The notes below the pieces were generated by a model. It was not told the DNA's origin. It searched no databases and saw only the letters and a list, made by a program, of their open reading frames with translations. A DNA stretch of 6,409 nucleotides. Origin: Candidatus Hydrogenedentota bacterium (GTDB lineage: Bacteria; Hydrogenedentota; Hydrogenedentia; Hydrogenedentales; SLHB01). A program made the position numbers and the translations under genes. This document shows positions 6,389-6,409 of this stretch, in pieces. The stretch lies in assembly GCA_026387845.1 (NCBI GenBank), contig JAPLKX010000125.1:1-6409 (forward strand), read 5' to 3'. The first letter of the stretch is position 1. Each line of letters begins with the position of its first letter.

Positions 6389-6409
6389 GCGATGCGGTGC
6401 GCGTATACG
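6385..6409 (+). CDS. Start of an unidentified gene overlapping the fusion gene (partial)
   Basis: An ATG at 6385 overlaps the TGA of the upstream gene as ATGA. It is preceded by a strong GAGGAG-like ribosome-binding site (6372-6377) with a 7-nt gap. Only MSDAVRVY is visible before the right edge, which is far too little for any assignment. The overlap and strong ribosome-binding site make it very likely that this is a real gene in the same operon as the ceramidase-C45 fusion. Confidence 0.6.

Overview
The window is GC-rich (about 60% by eye), densely coding on both strands, and reads as chromosome of a Gram-negative bacterium. It encodes a lipoprotein with a clear lipobox, a LolC/LolE-type lipoprotein-release permease and a Sec-exported enzyme. 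The combination of a neutral-ceramidase-like enzyme, a TPR/Ig/CsgG-like lipoprotein, hairpin-rich GC repeats and degenerate 9-bp spacer repeats suggests a Planctomycetota/PVC or Hydrogenedentota-like environmental genome. That placement is a weak inference; no taxonomic marker gene is present.

Layout. (1) Minus strand, 2175 down to the left edge: one gene for a modular outer-membrane lipoprotein (signal peptide, TPRs, Ig-like modules, CsgG/LpoB-like domain, FlgT-C-like end). It is split by an imperfect 77-bp tandem duplication (1305-1458) that shifts the frame, so it reads as a 291-residue N-terminal product and an open C-terminal part running off the window. (2) 2176-2642: a 467-bp divergent intergenic region with two pairs of mirror-image hairpins resembling REP/BIME elements. 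(3) 2643-3872, plus: a LolC/LolE-family permease. (4) 3873-4018: a spacer with degenerate 9-bp repeats and a good sigma70-type promoter. (5) 4019-6388, plus: a 789-residue exported protein fusing a zinc-dependent neutral-ceramidase-like domain to a C45 (acyltransferase/penicillin-acylase-type) Ntn-hydrolase domain. (6) 6385 to the right edge: the first eight codons of a gene overlapping the previous stop by ATGA, with its Shine-Dalgarno inside a perfect GNRA-capped hairpin.

The lipoprotein and the Lol permease are divergently arranged and both belong to envelope biology, but nothing in the sequence shows that they work together. The fusion enzyme has its own promoter and is probably co-translated with the truncated downstream gene. 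The most unusual items are the two-amidase fusion (with the ceramidase catalytic serine replaced), the frame-breaking duplication whose two copies differ as two coding alleles would, the mirrored hairpin pairs and the SD-sequestering hairpin.
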